Position numbers and translations under genes: made by a program
Shown here: positions 24,891-33,431 of the stretch, piece by piece
Layout of the letters: every line of letters starts with the position of its first letter
How positions within the stretch are numbered: the first letter of the stretch is position 1
From: Glycomyces salinus
GTDB lineage: Bacteria; Actinomycetota; Actinomycetes; Mycobacteriales; Micromonosporaceae
DNA length: 64,000 nucleotides
Assembly: GCF_016428645.1 (NCBI RefSeq)
Contig: NZ_JAELXW010000001.1
Coordinates: forward strand, 160,026-224,025
Direction: 5' to 3'
Notes under the pieces: generated by a model
Told to the model about the DNA's origin: nothing
The model's database searches: none
The model's input: the letters and a program-made list of their open reading frames with translations, nothing else

Positions 24891-25853
24891 ATGTGGAATC
24901 CCAAGGACCCCAACGCGCTCGCCTCGGCCTCGCTCACCGGTCTGAGCGTCGGGGACGCGTTCGGCGAGCAGTTCTTCGACACCGCCAACTGGGGTTCGGT
25001 CCCGTTCCCCGGGCGCCAATGGGAAGAGCCGGACTACTCCTCGGGCGACCTGACCGAGCGGTTCCTGGCGGCCGACCTCACTCCAAAGGGCCCGTGGCCC
25101 TGGACCGACGACACGCAGATGGCCTGCACGGTCGTCGAGCAGCTCCGCTTCGGCGGCGGCATCGACCCCGACCGGCTCGCCGGGGCCTGGGCGGAGCGAG
25201 TCGAGCTCAAGCGCGACTACGGCCCGTCGGTGCTGGCGATCCTCGACGCGGTGCGCCAGGCGCGGCCGTGGCGGCCCGTGGCGGCGGCGGCCTTCGACGG
25301 CGCCGGGTCGCTCGGCAACGGCTCGGCCATGCGGATCGCGCCGCTCGGGGCCTGGTTCAGCGACGACCTCACCCACGCCGTGGCCCAGGCCCGGCTGGCG
25401 AGCGAGGTCACCCACGCCAGTCCCGACGGCATCGCCGGGGGCATAGCGGTGGCGGTCGCGGCGGCCGTGTCCGCGCGGCGCGGCACCGCCAGCCGCGACG
25501 AGCTGCTGGAGACCGTCATCGCCCGCACGCCCGAGGGCGAGGTCAGGGCCGGTCTGCGGGCCGTGGCCGGGATCGGCTGGGAGGCCGCGGCCACCGGGGT
25601 CGCCTCCGAGGTGGGCAACGGTCACCGGACCCTGGTCACCGACACCGTCCCTTTCTGCGTGTGGGCGGCGTTCCGGCACCTGGACGACTATCAGCTCGCG
25701 ATCCGCACCACCGTATCGGTCGGCGGCGACATCGACACCAACTGCGCGATCGTCGGGGGCATCGTCGCTTCGGGCGCGGGATTCAATACGGTCCCTCAGG
25801 CGTGGATCGCCGCGCGCGAGCCGCTCCCCGACTGGGTCGGGACCGAGCGCTAG
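24891..25853 (+). CDS. ADP-ribosylglycohydrolase family protein
   Basis: Protein of 320 aa of the DraG/ARH family, which hydrolyses ADP-ribose from proteins or related conjugates using two Mg2+/Mn2+ ions. Metal-ligand motifs are present: WPWTDDTQMA near the N-terminus, GNGSAMRIAPLG, THASPDGIAGG, and VGGDIDTNCAIVGGI near the C-terminus. The start is ATG 24891 (MWNPKDP), giving a full-length family member; TAGGCT ends 7 nt upstream. Its promoter region overlaps that of the erm leader on the other strand. Physiological target unknown. It overlaps the convergent symporter stop by 4 nt. Confidence 0.9.
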   Translation: MWNPKDPNALASASLTGLSVGDAFGEQFFDTANWGSVPFPGRQWEEPDYSSGDLTERFLAADLTPKGPWPWTDDTQMACTVVEQLRFGGGIDPDRLAGAWAERVELKRDYGPSVLAILDAVRQARPWRPVAAAAFDGAGSLGNGSAMRIAPLGAWFSDDLTHAVAQARLASEVTHASPDGIAGGIAVAVAAAVSARRGTASRDELLETVIARTPEGEVRAGLRAVAGIGWEAAATGVASEVGNGHRTLVTDTVPFCVWAAFRHLDDYQLAIRTTVSVGGDIDTNCAIVGGIVASGAGFNTVPQAWIAAREPLPDWVGTER

Positions 25854-27349
25854 CGCAGTTGCTCGGGCGAGAGCAGCTCGCCCGAGCGGCTGAGGCGGCC
25901 CGGAAGGTGGAGGCGCAGGACCGACTCATCGGCCCATTCGGGGATCGCCGCGGGGCGCGAGGCCAGGATCATCGTCGCGAACGCGAGCGGCACGGTCCAG
26001 ATCGCGGGCTGGGCCAGCAGGACTGAGACCGCGCCCGGCTCCAGGTCGGTGAGGACGGTGACCATCGCCGCGCCGGTGGAGGTCCCGACGCCCACCAGCA
26101 GGCCCGCGGTCGCGCCGCCCGCGGTCAGGCCGCGCCACCAGATCCCGAGGGTCAGCAGGGGGCAGAACGTGGACGCGGCCACGGCGAACGCCCAGCCGAC
26201 CAGGACGTTGATGTCGACCTCGGCGGCGGGCAGCGCCAGCGCCACGGCCAGACCGGTGCCCGCGGCGACCCCGGCGCGCAGCCGCGAGAGCGAACCGCCG
26301 AACAGGTCGTGCGAGAGGCCCCCGGCCAGCGCCAGCAGCAGCCCCGAGGAGGTCGACAGGAAGGCCGCGAACGCCCCGGCGGCCACCAGCGCGGTCAGGA
26401 CCGCCCCGACCATGCCCGGGGCGATCTCCCCCGGCACCAGGACGGTGACCACGTCGGTCTCGGAGGGATTGGGCGCGACCACGCGGCCCAGCAGCCCGTA
26501 GACGACCGGGAACAGGTAGAAGACCCCGAGCAGCACGATCACCCCGACCGCGACGCGGCGGGCGGCGCGGGCCCCGGCGACGGTGTGGAAACGCATCACC
26601 ACGTGCGGCAGGCCCATCGCGCCGAGCGTGGTGGCGATCAGGATCGACACGGTCGACAGGACCGGCTGACCCGCGCCGTCGAGGTCGAGCAGCGGGCGCG
26701 CCCAGTCGGGGTCCAGGCCGGTCGGGGCGAATGCCTGCTCACGCCGCTCGGGCCCGGCCAGGAAGATCAGGAACAGCGCCGGGACGGCGATGAAGGCGAG
26801 CTTGAGCAAGTAGTGGAACGCCTGGACGTAGGTGGCCGAGCGCATCCCGCCGACGGCGATGGTCGAGGAGACGACCAGGCCGGCGCCGACCACGCCGACC
26901 CAGTACGGGACGCCCGAGACCAGTTCGAGGACCACGCCGGCGGCCTTGAACTGCGGGATGAGGTACAGCAGCATGATGACCAGGACGACCAGGCCGCACA
27001 TGCGCCTGATCCGCCGCGAGCCGAGCCGGTACTCGGCGAAGTCGGGGACGGTGTAGGCCCCGCTGCGGCGCATCGGCCCGGCCACGAGCGCCGCGACCAG
27101 CACGTACCCGGCGGTGAAGCCGACGCCGTACCACATCGCGCCCACGCCGTTCTTGACCAGCAGCCCGGCCAGGCCGAGCACGGAGGCGGCCGAGACATAC
27201 TCCCCGGCGATCGCCATGGCGTTCCAGCCGGGGACGATGCGCCTGGAGGCGACGAGGAAGTCGGGGGTCGAGCGCGCCGCGCGCACCCCCCACACTCCGA
27301 TGACGACGCTGGCGACGAGGACCAGGCTGATCGAGGCCAGGCCCAGCAT
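25850..27349 (-). CDS. Sodium:solute symporter family transporter (acetate/monocarboxylate-type)
   Basis: Membrane protein of 499 aa of the SSS family with about 13 helices. Motifs GWNAMAIAGEYVSAASVLGLAG and TLGAMGLPHVVMRFHTV match the cation-acetate symporter branch (ActP/MctC). Start ATG 27349 shares one base with the TGA of the small membrane gene (TGATG). It is the last gene of a kinase-regulator-small protein-symporter operon whose genes all overlap. A second, separate symporter of the same branch is at 29586-31265. Substrate probably a short monocarboxylate; the different dedicated regulator suggests a distinct specificity. Confidence 0.88.
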   Translation of the reverse strand: MLGLASISLVLVASVVIGVWGVRAARSTPDFLVASRRIVPGWNAMAIAGEYVSAASVLGLAGLLVKNGVGAMWYGVGFTAGYVLVAALVAGPMRRSGAYTVPDFAEYRLGSRRIRRMCGLVVLVIMLLYLIPQFKAAGVVLELVSGVPYWVGVVGAGLVVSSTIAVGGMRSATYVQAFHYLLKLAFIAVPALFLIFLAGPERREQAFAPTGLDPDWARPLLDLDGAGQPVLSTVSILIATTLGAMGLPHVVMRFHTVAGARAARRVAVGVIVLLGVFYLFPVVYGLLGRVVAPNPSETDVVTVLVPGEIAPGMVGAVLTALVAAGAFAAFLSTSSGLLLALAGGLSHDLFGGSLSRLRAGVAAGTGLAVALALPAAEVDINVLVGWAFAVAASTFCPLLTLGIWWRGLTAGGATAGLLVGVGTSTGAAMVTVLTDLEPGAVSVLLAQPAIWTVPLAFATMILASRPAAIPEWADESVLRLHLPGRLSRSGELLSPEQLR

Positions 27350-27684
27350 CAGGAGTCGGCCTCGATGCGTTCGGCTCGGCGGACGTGCGCCGCGGCCAGG
27401 GCCAGCAGCAGCGGGTAGGGGGCGAGGAACAGCACCGCCCAGCCCCAGCGGCCGGAGCTCAGCCCCGCCGCGACCAGCAGGACCGCCAGGAGGGCGGCGA
27501 GCAGGAGGCCGGTGCGCAGGGCGAGGCGGCGCTGGCGTTTGAGGGCGCGCTCGGCGGCCTCCATGTCGATCGCGGTCGAGGACATCGGGGGGCGCCCGGC
27601 GCGGTCGACCCGCCGCATCGCGTCGCTCCTGCGGCGCAGCGCCAGGCGGGTCTGGGGGCTGGTGATGCGGACCCGTTGGTTCAT
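27349..27684 (-). CDS. Small two-helix membrane protein linked to the symporter
   Basis: Protein of 111 aa: a basic N-terminal half, then two membrane segments (about 58-77 and 81-98). It starts at ATG 27684 overlapping the regulator's TGA (ATGA) and ends overlapping the symporter start. In position and design it resembles the DUF485/MctB small partner encoded next to acetate-type SSS symporters, although its sequence is not clearly DUF485. Likely an accessory subunit; inference from context. Confidence 0.7.
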   Translation of the reverse strand: MNQRVRITSPQTRLALRRRSDAMRRVDRAGRPPMSSTAIDMEAAERALKRQRRLALRTGLLLAALLAVLLVAAGLSSGRWGWAVLFLAPYPLLLALAAAHVRRAERIEADS

Positions 27685-28436
27685 GGACGGCTCCGGTCCC
27701 GGCTCCTCGCCGCCTGGAGGAGGCGCTCGCGCAGCAGCCGGGCATGGCGGCGGCTGACCGGGACCTCCCCGGCGTCGGTCACGGCGACCAGCCCGGAGCT
27801 GGAGGTGACCCGCAGTTCGGTGACGGCCGCGAGGTTGACCAGGTAGGAGCGGTGGGCGCGCACGAACCCGGCCGGCTCCCACGCCTGTTCAAGATAGGTC
27901 AGGGACTGCCGCAGCAGGTGCGAGTCGGTGCCGATGTGCAGGCGCACGTAGTCGCCGTGGGCTTCCACGAAGGCGACGTCGTCGCGGCGGATGAACACGG
28001 TGCGCCCGGCCAGCTCGACCTGGATGACAGCGAGGTCGTCGGCCTTCTCGGCGGCGGGGACCGCGCCGTGGCGGTGGTGCTCGATGCGGGCGACCGCCTC
28101 GGCCAGCCGTTCGCGGCGGACGGGCTTGAGCAGGTAGTCGACCGCGCCGAGGCCGAACGCCTCGACGGCGTGGTTGTCGTAGGCGGTGACGAACACGATC
28201 GCCGGCGGGCTCGAGAGGCGGGTGAGGATGCGGGCGACGTCCATGCCGTCGAGGCCGGGCATGGCGATGTCGAGGAAGGCGGCGTCGAAGGTGCCGCCGC
28301 CGAGCAGTCTGACCGCTTCGTCGCCGCCGTCGGCGCACACGACGTCCCCGACCGCGCGAAGCTCGGCGAGCAGTCCCGCCAGTTCGACGCGGGTCGAGGG
28401 TTCGTCTTCGACGACGAGAACGCGAAGGGGCTTCAT
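27681..28436 (-). CDS. LytTR-family response regulator
   Basis: Response regulator of 251 aa. An N-terminal receiver domain (LRVLVVEDEPSTR, phospho-acceptor in AAFLDIAMPGLDG, the Thr/Lys positions in VTAYDN and YLLKPVRRE) is followed by a C-terminal LytTR DNA-binding domain (FVEAHGDYVRLHI, FVRAHRSYLVNL). It is coupled by ATGA overlaps to the upstream kinase and the downstream small membrane protein. It probably controls the symporter operon itself or related carbon genes. LytTR sites (imperfect direct repeats) were not identified. Confidence 0.92.
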   Translation of the reverse strand: MKPLRVLVVEDEPSTRVELAGLLAELRAVGDVVCADGGDEAVRLLGGGTFDAAFLDIAMPGLDGMDVARILTRLSSPPAIVFVTAYDNHAVEAFGLGAVDYLLKPVRRERLAEAVARIEHHRHGAVPAAEKADDLAVIQVELAGRTVFIRRDDVAFVEAHGDYVRLHIGTDSHLLRQSLTYLEQAWEPAGFVRAHRSYLVNLAAVTELRVTSSSGLVAVTDAGEVPVSRRHARLLRERLLQAARSRDRSRP

Positions 28437-29509
28437 TGGGCGAGGACTCCTCGAGCGTATCTGGGTATGCGGATGGTGGCCTTGGTCCCGGCGCCGGTCG
28501 CCGTCTCGAGCCACAGTCCGTATTCGGCACCGTAGACGGCCCGCAGGCGATGGTCGACGTTGGCCAGGCCGATGCCGCCGCGTCCCTCCTTCCCGGTGCT
28601 CTGGCCGCCGGTCAGGACCGCCTTGGCCAGGTCAGGGTCCATGCCGGCGCCATCGTCCTCGACCTCGATGACGCACAGCGGCCCCTCGGAGTAGCCGCGG
28701 ACGGCGATGTGGCCCAGTCCGGGCCTGGACTCGAAGCCGTGGCGGACGGCGTTCTCGACGATCGGCTGGACGACCAGGAACGGGATCGACACCGGCAGGA
28801 CCTCGGGCGCGATCTGGACGGTGATGTCGAGTCGGTCGTCGAAGCGGGCCCGCTGGAGTTCGAGATAGGTCTGGACGGCCTGGAGCTCGTCGGCCACGGT
28901 GGCGTAGTCGCCGGTGACGGCGAAGGAGTAGCGCAGGTAGTCCGAGAAGTCCGAGAGCAGGTCGCGGGCGCGCTCGGGGTCGGTGCGGGTGTGGGCGCTG
29001 ATGGCGGCCAGGGCGTTGTGCATGAAGTGCGGGGAGATCTGGGCGCGGAGGGTGCGGAGGTCGGCGGCGGCGATGCGCTCGCGGGCCCGGTCGAGCTCGG
29101 CGTGGTCCAGCGCGGTCGCAACCAGGTGGGCGGCCTCGGCGAGCTCGGCGTGCCCGACCTCTCCGGAGAGGATCAGGCACCCGGCGAGGTCTCCGGAGAC
29201 GACCAGCGGCGCGGCCTTGAGGGGCGGGTCGGTGACCGGCTCGAGTTCTTCGAGGGTCTCGGCGAGGATCTGGGTGCAGGCGTCCTGGTCGAGGCGGCCC
29301 CAGGTGGCGATCACGCGGTCGCAGTCGGCCAGGGCGACCGCCTCGGCCCCGAGCAGGCGCCCGAGGCGGCGGGCGGCTTCGGCGGCGCGTTTGCCGGCGA
29401 GCCCGTCGGAGAGGGCCTCACCGACTTGGCGCGACAGGCGCAGCGCCGCGAGAGCGGCCGCTCCGGAGGAGCGGCGCCGCAGCTGCTGTTGAGGGGAGCG
29501 CGCTATCAC
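28433..29509 (-). CDS. LytS-like cytoplasmic sensor histidine kinase
   Basis: Kinase of 358 aa without membrane helices. The N-terminal about 150 residues look like a GAF-type sensory domain. A His_kinase domain follows, with the H-box LRAQISPHFMHNALAAI, the N-box VVQPIVENAVRHGF and the G-box VEDDGAGMDPDL/GGIGLANVDHRL. Lack of membrane segments implies an intracellular signal. Start GTG 29509 is preceded by TACAGT at 6 nt and no clear ribosome-binding site. First gene of the four-gene operon. Confidence 0.9.
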   Translation of the reverse strand: MIARSPQQQLRRRSSGAAALAALRLSRQVGEALSDGLAGKRAAEAARRLGRLLGAEAVALADCDRVIATWGRLDQDACTQILAETLEELEPVTDPPLKAAPLVVSGDLAGCLILSGEVGHAELAEAAHLVATALDHAELDRARERIAAADLRTLRAQISPHFMHNALAAISAHTRTDPERARDLLSDFSDYLRYSFAVTGDYATVADELQAVQTYLELQRARFDDRLDITVQIAPEVLPVSIPFLVVQPIVENAVRHGFESRPGLGHIAVRGYSEGPLCVIEVEDDGAGMDPDLAKAVLTGGQSTGKEGRGGIGLANVDHRLRAVYGAEYGLWLETATGAGTKATIRIPRYARGVLAQ

Positions 29510-29544
29510 CTGCCAACTGTAACGTGGGGCACATAAAAAATGGT

Positions 29545-29575
29545 GCGGGGAGGGCCGAGGGTAGGCCCTCCCCGC
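29545..29575 (-). terminator. Intrinsic terminator after the second symporter operon
   Basis: Perfect 12-bp stem GCGGGGAGGGCC/GGCCCTCCCCGC with a 7-nt loop. On the minus strand it is followed by ACCATTTTTTATG, a classical U-tract. Confidence 0.9.
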
Positions 29576-29585
29576 GGGAGGTGAC

Positions 29586-31265
29586 TCAGTGTCGCGCGGT
29601 CCGCTCCGAGCCGGCCCCGGTCAGGGCCCTTACTTGGAGAGTGGCGAAACGGTCCGGCCGCGATTCGGAGCTCGCCAGCGTGCCGACCACGGCACAGACG
29701 AGTCCGAGCGGAATCGACACCAAGCCCGGGTTGGACATCGGGAACCAGGCGATGTCCACCCCTTCGCCGAGCAGCGAGGTTTCAGATCCGGAGAAGACCG
29801 GTGAGAAGACCACCAGTCCGATGCAGGAGATGAGTCCGCCGTAGATCCCGGCGACCGCCCCGGCCGTGTTGAACCTCTTCCAGAACAGGCTCAGCAGCAG
29901 CGTGGGGAGGTTGGCCGAGGCCGCGACGGCGAAGGCCAGCGCCACCAAGAAGGCGACGTTCAGGTCCTGGGCGAAGATCGCCAGGATGATCGCGACTACG
30001 CCGACGCCGATCGCGGCGAACCTGGCGAACACGACCTCTTCGCGGTCGGTCGCCTTGCCGCCCCTGATGACGCTGTTGTAGAGGTCGTGCGCCAAGGACG
30101 ACGACGAGGCGATCACGAGCCCGGCCACGGTCGACAGGATCGCGGCGAACGCCGCCGAGGCGATGAGCGCCAGCATGATCGACCCGATCGCCGAACCGCC
30201 TATGCTCTCGCCGACGACCTCGGCCAGCTGCGGCGCGGCGGTGTTGCCGGCCGCGTTCTGCTCGGTGATCGCGTCGGCCCCGACCAGTGCGGCGGCGCCG
30301 AAGCCCAGCATGAGGGTCAGCAGGTAGAACGAGCCGATCAGGCCGATGCCCCAGTTGACCGACTTGCGGGCCGACTTGGAGTCGGGGACGGTGTAGAAGC
30401 GGATCAGGATGTGCGGCAGGCCCGCGGTGCCGAGCACGAGCGCCATGGCCAGGCTGATGAAGTCGAGCTTGTTCCACATCGTCTGGACCGGGTCGCCCGC
30501 TACTTCGACGCCGCGTTGCAGCCCCGGTTCGAGGAAGCTCTGCCCGGCCCCGGAGCGTTCGGCGGCCGCGCCGAGGAGCCCGGAGAGGTTGAAGTTGAAC
30601 TCGATCATGACCATCAGCGCCAGGATCGCGGCGCCGCCGAGCAGCACGCACGCCTGGACGATCTGGACCCACGTGGTGCCCTTCATGCCGCCCATGGCGA
30701 CGTAGAAGATCATCAGCAGGCCCACCAGGACGATGCCCATGTTGGAGGCGGCCTCGGCGTTCATGCCCAGGAACGTCTCGCCTTCGCGGATGCCCAGCAG
30801 CAGCGCGATGAGCGCGCCGGCGCCGACCATCTGGGCGATCAGGTAGAAGATCGACACGCTCATGGTGGACACGGCGGCGGCGGTGCGGACCGGCCGCTGG
30901 CGCATCCGGAACGACAGCACGTCGGCCATGGTGAACCGGCCCGAGTTGCGCAGCAGCTCGGCGACCAGCATCAGGGCGATCAGCCAGGCGACCAGGAATC
31001 CGATCGAGTACAGGAAGCCGTCGTATCCGTTGAGGGCGATGGCCCCGGCGATGCCGAGGAAGGAAGCGGCGGACATGTAGTCCGAGGCGATCGCGAAGCC
31101 GTTCTGCCAGGGCTTGAAGCCGCGCCCGCCCGAGTGGAAGTCGGTGGCGTCGCGGGTGTGGCGGCGGGCCCATACGGTGATGGCGATCGTGGCCGCCACC
31201 ATCAGCAGGAACAGCGTGAACGTCAGAGTGCGGCCGCCGTCGCCGCTTTGGGCTAGGAGCGTCAT
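29586..31265 (-). CDS. Cation/acetate-type symporter (ActP/MctC-like)
   Basis: SSS-family transporter of 559 aa. ActP/MctC hallmarks: FHSGGRGFKPWQNGFAIASD, DYMSAASFLGIAGAIALNGY and TAGLPHILIRFYTV. The family imports acetate, propionate or pyruvate with a cation. Start ATG 31265 overlaps the DUF485 gene stop (ATGA). In Corynebacterium the MctB/MctC pair has the same arrangement. No regulator adjoins this copy; a structured leader lies upstream of the operon. Confidence 0.92.
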   Translation of the reverse strand: MTLLAQSGDGGRTLTFTLFLLMVAATIAITVWARRHTRDATDFHSGGRGFKPWQNGFAIASDYMSAASFLGIAGAIALNGYDGFLYSIGFLVAWLIALMLVAELLRNSGRFTMADVLSFRMRQRPVRTAAAVSTMSVSIFYLIAQMVGAGALIALLLGIREGETFLGMNAEAASNMGIVLVGLLMIFYVAMGGMKGTTWVQIVQACVLLGGAAILALMVMIEFNFNLSGLLGAAAERSGAGQSFLEPGLQRGVEVAGDPVQTMWNKLDFISLAMALVLGTAGLPHILIRFYTVPDSKSARKSVNWGIGLIGSFYLLTLMLGFGAAALVGADAITEQNAAGNTAAPQLAEVVGESIGGSAIGSIMLALIASAAFAAILSTVAGLVIASSSSLAHDLYNSVIRGGKATDREEVVFARFAAIGVGVVAIILAIFAQDLNVAFLVALAFAVAASANLPTLLLSLFWKRFNTAGAVAGIYGGLISCIGLVVFSPVFSGSETSLLGEGVDIAWFPMSNPGLVSIPLGLVCAVVGTLASSESRPDRFATLQVRALTGAGSERTARH

Positions 31266-31630
31266 CGGGCGTCCTCCTTGTCGGCGCCGTAATGGATCTC
31301 GTCGTGGAGCTCCTGGGCCTGCGGGTCGTACGACCGGGAGGTGTAGCGGGAGTAAGCCCAGGCGAAAGCGAAGGTCGAGACGAACTGGAGCAGGCCGAAC
31401 ACGAGCGCGACGTTGATGTTGCCGAACAGGACTTGGTCCATGAAGTCGCGGGCGTAGGCGGAGAGGAGCACGTAGAGCAGATACCAGGCCATGAACGCGA
31501 TCGTCGCGGGCACGATGAAGCGGAACAGGCGGCGCTTGAGGTCGGCGAAGCGGGGGTCGTCGTGCATGGCGGCGAGCTGTTCGTCGGTTACCTCGGGCGG
31601 GGGGCCGTCGCGCATAGGGGTTGTGGCCAT
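31262..31630 (-). CDS. DUF485 family small membrane protein (MctB/YjcH-like)
   Basis: Protein of 122 aa with two membrane helices (about 40-60 and 72-92). It shows the DUF485 pattern, including RFRFIVPATIAFMAWYLLYV-like text and a conserved FAWAYSRYTSR after the second helix. It is encoded with acetate-type SSS symporters in many bacteria. The ribosome-binding site AAGGAGGAAGG precedes ATG 31630. It overlaps the symporter start (ATGA). Confidence 0.92.
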   Translation of the reverse strand: MATTPMRDGPPPEVTDEQLAAMHDDPRFADLKRRLFRFIVPATIAFMAWYLLYVLLSAYARDFMDQVLFGNINVALVFGLLQFVSTFAFAWAYSRYTSRSYDPQAQELHDEIHYGADKEDAR

Positions 31631-31657
31631 CGGTCCTTCCTCCTTGAAGGGCAGGTG

Positions 31658-31711
31658 CCGTGTCGACCGAATGTCTGGCGCATGTCGACACGGTGACGTG
31701 TATTACCAAGG
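31658..31711 (-). promoter_or_regulatory. Alternative hairpins in the leader of the DUF485/symporter operon
   Basis: Ten-bp arms CCGTGTCGAC/GTCGACACGG (31684-31693 with 31658-31667, 16-nt loop) lie just upstream of the ribosome-binding site. The 5' arm can instead pair with ACACG further upstream through ACACG-TCAC-CGTGT. The two pairings exclude each other. It could also be a DNA operator. Confidence 0.4.
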
Positions 31712-31912
31712 AAATTAGGTCCTCTGACGACGCTTGAGAAGGGTCGATGTGACCTGCGTCGCTGGGCGTGCGATTCCTGCGGCGGGCCCGCGACGAGCGG
31801 TCGACGAACGGTCGGCGGGCGGTCGGACGGGTTTGTTCGCGGCGAACGATGATTCCCGAGAAGCGGTTTCGTCTGTACTGGTGAGAGCGAACGAAGCGAA
31901 GGGAAGCCGCTC

Positions 31913-32335
31913 ATGGCCGACAAGATGATCTTTCTGAACCTGCCCGTCGAGGACCTGGACCGGTCGAAGTCCTTCTACGAGGGCCTGGGGTGGACGATCA
32001 ACCCCGATTTCACCGACGACAACGCCGCGTGCGTGGTCGTGGACGACAACATCTGCCTGATGCTCCTGACCAAGGAGTTCTACGGGTCCTTCACCAAGCG
32101 CCCGATCGGCGACAGCGCGAACCACTCCAACGCCATGTACGCGCTGTCGCTCGACAGCCGGGAGGCCGTCGACGAGTTGACCGAGGCCGCCGTCAAGGCC
32201 GGCGGCACCGAGGAGGCCAGTCCCGAGGGCCGGCGCAGCCAGGAGGCCGAGGCCGGCATGCACGGCCGCGCCTTCGCGGACCCGGACGGGCACCAGTGGG
32301 AACCGTTCTACATGGACTACCCCGCCGCCGCTTGA
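31913..32335 (+). CDS. VOC-family protein (glyoxalase/bleomycin-resistance-like)
   Basis: Protein of 140 aa with the paired beta-alpha-beta-beta-beta modules of the vicinal oxygen chelate fold: FLNLPVEDLDRSKSFYEGLG at the N-terminus and GRAFADPDGHQWEPFYMD at the C-terminus. It belongs to the lactoylglutathione-lyase-like group often annotated as extradiol dioxygenase/glyoxalase. Specific activity unknown. Ribosome-binding site GGGAAG lies about 8 nt before ATG 31913. It converges on the sigma-factor gene; the shared terminator lies between them. Confidence 0.85.
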   Translation: MADKMIFLNLPVEDLDRSKSFYEGLGWTINPDFTDDNAACVVVDDNICLMLLTKEFYGSFTKRPIGDSANHSNAMYALSLDSREAVDELTEAAVKAGGTEEASPEGRRSQEAEAGMHGRAFADPDGHQWEPFYMDYPAAA

Positions 32336-32362
32336 CGCTTGAGGACGGGAAACCCAGGACAC

Positions 32363-32392
32363 CGATCGGCCGCCCCGCAGGGCGGCCGATCG
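32363..32392. terminator. Bidirectional terminator between the VOC gene and the sigma factor
   Basis: Perfect 13-bp stem CGATCGGCCGCCC/GGGCGGCCGATCG with a 4-nt loop, between two convergent stop codons (32335 and 32399). Confidence 0.8.
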
Positions 32393-32398
32393 CCGTGT

Positions 32399-33385
32399 CT
32401 ACAGCGGCTTTTCAGCTCCGTCGCCCGCCGGTCGTTCGCGGTACTCGGGCGGGAGGCCGAACAGCGGGAACAGGCGGGCGGAGTCGAGGAAGTAGTTCAG
32501 GCCCTTGATGCGGCCGCCCTCGATCTCGAGGACGGTGATCGACCACGGCTCCCACACCCCCTCGACCCGACCGGGCTTGTAGTGCCCGAAGGCCGGGAGC
32601 CCGTTGGCGCCGGTCGGGACCAGTCTGGAGTCGCGGCATTCGTGGCCGGGGCCGAGCATGAACTCGGCGACCGAATCTGGGCCGGAGAACCACATCGGGA
32701 TCGGCGGCATCGACAGCGACACGTCCTCGCTGCACATGGCCTTCAGCGCGTCAATGTCGTAGGCCTGGAAGGCGCTCATGTAGCCGTCGATCAGGCGGCG
32801 CAGCTCCTCGTCGGTGACCTCGGGCGCCTCCTCGGCGGCGCCCACCTTCGCCATGGTGGCCTTGGCGCGCTGGAGCGCGCTGTTGACCGAGGCCGGGCTG
32901 ATCTGGAGGGTCTCGGCGGTCTCGGCCGCCGAGAACCGCAGGACCTCCCGCAGCAGCATCACGGCCCGCTGCTTGGCCGGCAGGTGCTGGACGGCGGCCA
33001 CGAACGCCAGTCGGAGGGTGTCCCTGGCCGCGGCCGCTTCGGCCGGGTCGGCGCCGAAGGCCATGCCGTCGGGGATCGGCTCGATCCACACGTAGTCCGG
33101 TTCGGGGGCGGCCAGGGGCGTGCCCGCCTCGGAGGACGGGGCCAGGTCCATGGGTCGGGCGCGGCGCTGCGGGCCCTTGAGCATGTCCAGGCACACGTTG
33201 GTGGCGATCTTGTAGAGCCAGGAGCGCAGCGAGGAGCGGCCCTCGAACCGGTCGAAGGACTTCCAGGCGCGCGTGAATGTCTCCTGCACGGCGTCCTCGG
33301 CCTCGAAGGAGGATCCGAGCATCCGGTAGGCGTAGGCGCACAGCTCTCGGCGGTGCGGCTCGAGGGATCGGAGCACATCGTTCAT
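32399..33385 (-). CDS. ECF sigma factor with C-terminal SnoaL-like domain (SigG/TIGR02960-type)
   Basis: RNA polymerase sigma factor of 328 aa. Region 2 is at about 10-75 (YRMLGSSFEAEDAVQETFTR, SLRSWLYKIATNVCLDML). Region 4 is at about 130-185 (LPAKQRAVMLLREVLRFSAA, LQISPASVNSALQRAKA). A C-terminal SnoaL/NTF2-like domain covers about 200-310, with FQAYDIDALKAMCSEDVSLS and MPPIPMWFSGPDSVAEFM. Such tails are thought to control the sigma factor in place of a separate anti-sigma protein, and none adjoins here. The closest named relatives I recall are the SigG/SigJ-type actinobacterial factors. Regulon unknown. Confidence 0.9.
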   Translation of the reverse strand: MNDVLRSLEPHRRELCAYAYRMLGSSFEAEDAVQETFTRAWKSFDRFEGRSSLRSWLYKIATNVCLDMLKGPQRRARPMDLAPSSEAGTPLAAPEPDYVWIEPIPDGMAFGADPAEAAAARDTLRLAFVAAVQHLPAKQRAVMLLREVLRFSAAETAETLQISPASVNSALQRAKATMAKVGAAEEAPEVTDEELRRLIDGYMSAFQAYDIDALKAMCSEDVSLSMPPIPMWFSGPDSVAEFMLGPGHECRDSRLVPTGANGLPAFGHYKPGRVEGVWEPWSITVLEIEGGRIKGLNYFLDSARLFPLFGLPPEYRERPAGDGAEKPL

Positions 33386-33431
33386 ACCAATACCATCGCA
33401 CGGCGATACGACACCGCGGGGCCGTAGACGT

